From IMG/VR virus record IMGVR_UViG_3300008266_000914, positions 1-21,835 of that record: 21,835 bases of DNA. One strand, given 5' to 3'. Below are positions 21,070-21,835 of the stretch, piece by piece. The notes beneath the pieces are model-generated. The model was not told the DNA's origin. It saw only the letters and a program-made list of their open reading frames with translations, and did no database searches. Source of the stretch: a virus. The stretch's first letter is position 1; every line of letters starts with the position of its first letter. The translations under genes and the position numbers were made by a program.

Positions 21070-21747
21070 TTAGACGCCAACGGGGTTGAGGTATTGGTGT
21101 CCACCGGTCACTGTACTGGTAGTCGTAGTAGCAAAAGTACCAGGGGTCGGCTCAGTAGTTGTAGACGCAGAGACTACGTACGGAGCGTTCCACTTAACAA
21201 TAGCTTCTTGATACACGACGTTACCACCAGACACGTACGAAGTCTCAGGAACGAGATCAATAATACGAATCGGGAGGGTAGCCGTAGTAGCAATATTGTC
21301 GATAGCTACAGCGGAGTTACCAGTAGTCGTGTTACCGGAGTTCTGCACCAACTCGGCGTTGTTACCAACAGCCGTACGCTGAACAGTACCGATAGTCGTA
21401 CCGGAAGAAACAATAGCTACTTTAAACAGCGCGTCAGGGTCGTCCTGAACGTACGCCATAATGTCAGAAGCCACGGTGTTAATTGGGTAATTCTGACGAA
21501 ACACCTTACCGTAAGTCGGATCAGTGTAAGAGCAGCCAAGGAAAACACCAACAGGAGTAGCGGTGGTAGTACCGGTCTCTTTCACCAGAATGCCATCACT
21601 AGACAACTTAACTACATCGCCGAAGAAAATTCCGACGCCATAGTTAGATGCGATGGGGATCTGACGAGTAGCACCAGCAAACACCTGACCGCCGATCAAG
21701 TTGATCGGGATTAGCCCATAAGGGCCATTAACAGTAGGATAAGCCAT
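21070..21747 (-). CDS. Probable head decoration or minor capsid protein
   Basis: The product has 225 residues, starting AYPTVNGPYGLIPINLIGGQ and QVFAGATRQIPIASNYG. FGDVVKLSSDGILVKETGTT, PVGVFLGCSYTDPTYGKVFR and NTVASDIMAYVQDDPDALFK follow. The GD-x-V-K-L...PVGVFLG...Y...D...F-x-V pattern is typical of small beta-barrel proteins encoded just before major capsid proteins in many environmental phages, where they stabilise or decorate the shell. The C-terminus is Thr/Ser/Gly-rich and probably flexible. It lies twelve bases upstream of the capsid gene, with a GAGG site before the ATG. The role is inferred from position and composition; the family has no symbol I can give with certainty. Confidence 0.75.
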   Translation of the reverse strand: MAYPTVNGPYGLIPINLIGGQVFAGATRQIPIASNYGVGIFFGDVVKLSSDGILVKETGTTTATPVGVFLGCSYTDPTYGKVFRQNYPINTVASDIMAYVQDDPDALFKVAIVSSGTTIGTVQRTAVGNNAELVQNSGNTTTGNSAVAIDNIATTATLPIRIIDLVPETSYVSGGNVVYQEAIVKWNAPYVVSASTTTEPTPGTFATTTTSTVTGGHQYLNPVGV

Positions 21748-21765
21748 AGTTGACCTCGTTAAAAG

Positions 21766-21835
21766 TTAAATGCCTTTGCCAAACGATGTCGTGGATCTGC
21801 GCTCTTTAAATAGCGGCATCCTCGGATCGTTATCT
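21766..21835 (-). CDS. Partial CDS, C-terminus of an upstream head gene
   Basis: From the window edge one minus-strand frame stays open to TAA 21766-21768 and encodes the final residues DNDPRMPLFKERRSTTSFGK followed by GI. The other two frames have stops or no neighbour fit. The end lies 18 bases before the decoration gene start, the usual spacing here. It is too short to name; a scaffold, protease or portal-associated gene would be expected at this position in a head module. Confidence 0.5.
   Translation of the reverse strand, partial: DNDPRMPLFKERRSTTSFGKGI

Noticed and set aside
21094-21714. Plus-strand 206-residue open frame opposite the decoration gene
   Set aside because: Ser/Thr/Arg-rich antisense frame over a well-supported minus-strand gene; no ribosome site and no recognisable domain.
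1-21835. tRNA genes, integrase or transposase as signs of a prophage or mobile island
   Set aside because: None were recognised on either strand; the gaps are too short for tRNA genes and all larger frames are structural, lysis or modification genes.

Overview
The window is a block of late (structural and lysis) genes from a tailed bacteriophage. Every supported gene lies on the minus strand, so the genes are read from high to low coordinates. They are packed almost without gaps, and many neighbours overlap by 1 or 4 bases (TAATG, ATGA, GTGA). No bacterial housekeeping gene, tRNA, rRNA, CRISPR array, integrase or transposase was seen. A major capsid protein of the Mu gpT type, an SU10-type adaptor and a P22 gp10-like nozzle/stabilisation protein point to a short-tailed (podovirus-like) member of the Caudoviricetes. 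The style matches uncultured aquatic phages. The host cannot be read from the sequence. Both window edges cut genes.

Layout in transcription order. (1) Head, 21835-20149: the C-terminus of an upstream gene, a probable head decoration protein and the major capsid protein, closed by a strong intrinsic terminator (20111-20140). (2) After the only sizeable intergenic gap (20011-20148, which also holds a 9-bp inverted repeat) come two glycine/serine/threonine-rich probable virion proteins (20010-19198). (3) Next is a run of small, mostly very basic proteins (19205-16765, continued at 14859-14543). Three of them end in nearly the same peptide and one carries an EF-hand/dockerin-like loop. Four genes in these runs are shorter than 60 codons. 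(4) Connector region (16765-13865): an adaptor-like protein, a zinc-ribbon plus dockerin protein, a small beta-rich virion protein, two tiny basic proteins and a second, SU10-type adaptor. (5) A methyltransferase-DUF115 fusion (13786-12359), the only clear enzyme besides the endolysin. (6) Adhesion region (12357-5150): small virion proteins, a fibre with 60-residue repeats, a 15-repeat beta-propeller, a tail-assembly chaperone and an S74-type fibre whose C-terminus is broken. (7) Lysis region (5134-3084): four membrane proteins followed by an M15 peptidase endolysin. (8) Nozzle protein, a C1q/TNF-like fibre and the start of another gene (3082-1).

Working together, the head genes build the shell, the connector and nozzle genes build the short tail, the adhesin block decorates it for host recognition and the lysis genes release progeny. 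The most unusual parts are the basic-protein family with a shared C-terminal tail, the methyltransferase-DUF115 enzyme placed among tail genes (possibly for glycan or virion modification), the triplet-organised beta-propeller and the truncated S74 chaperone. All functions are inferred from reading the translated sequences; no database search was run.
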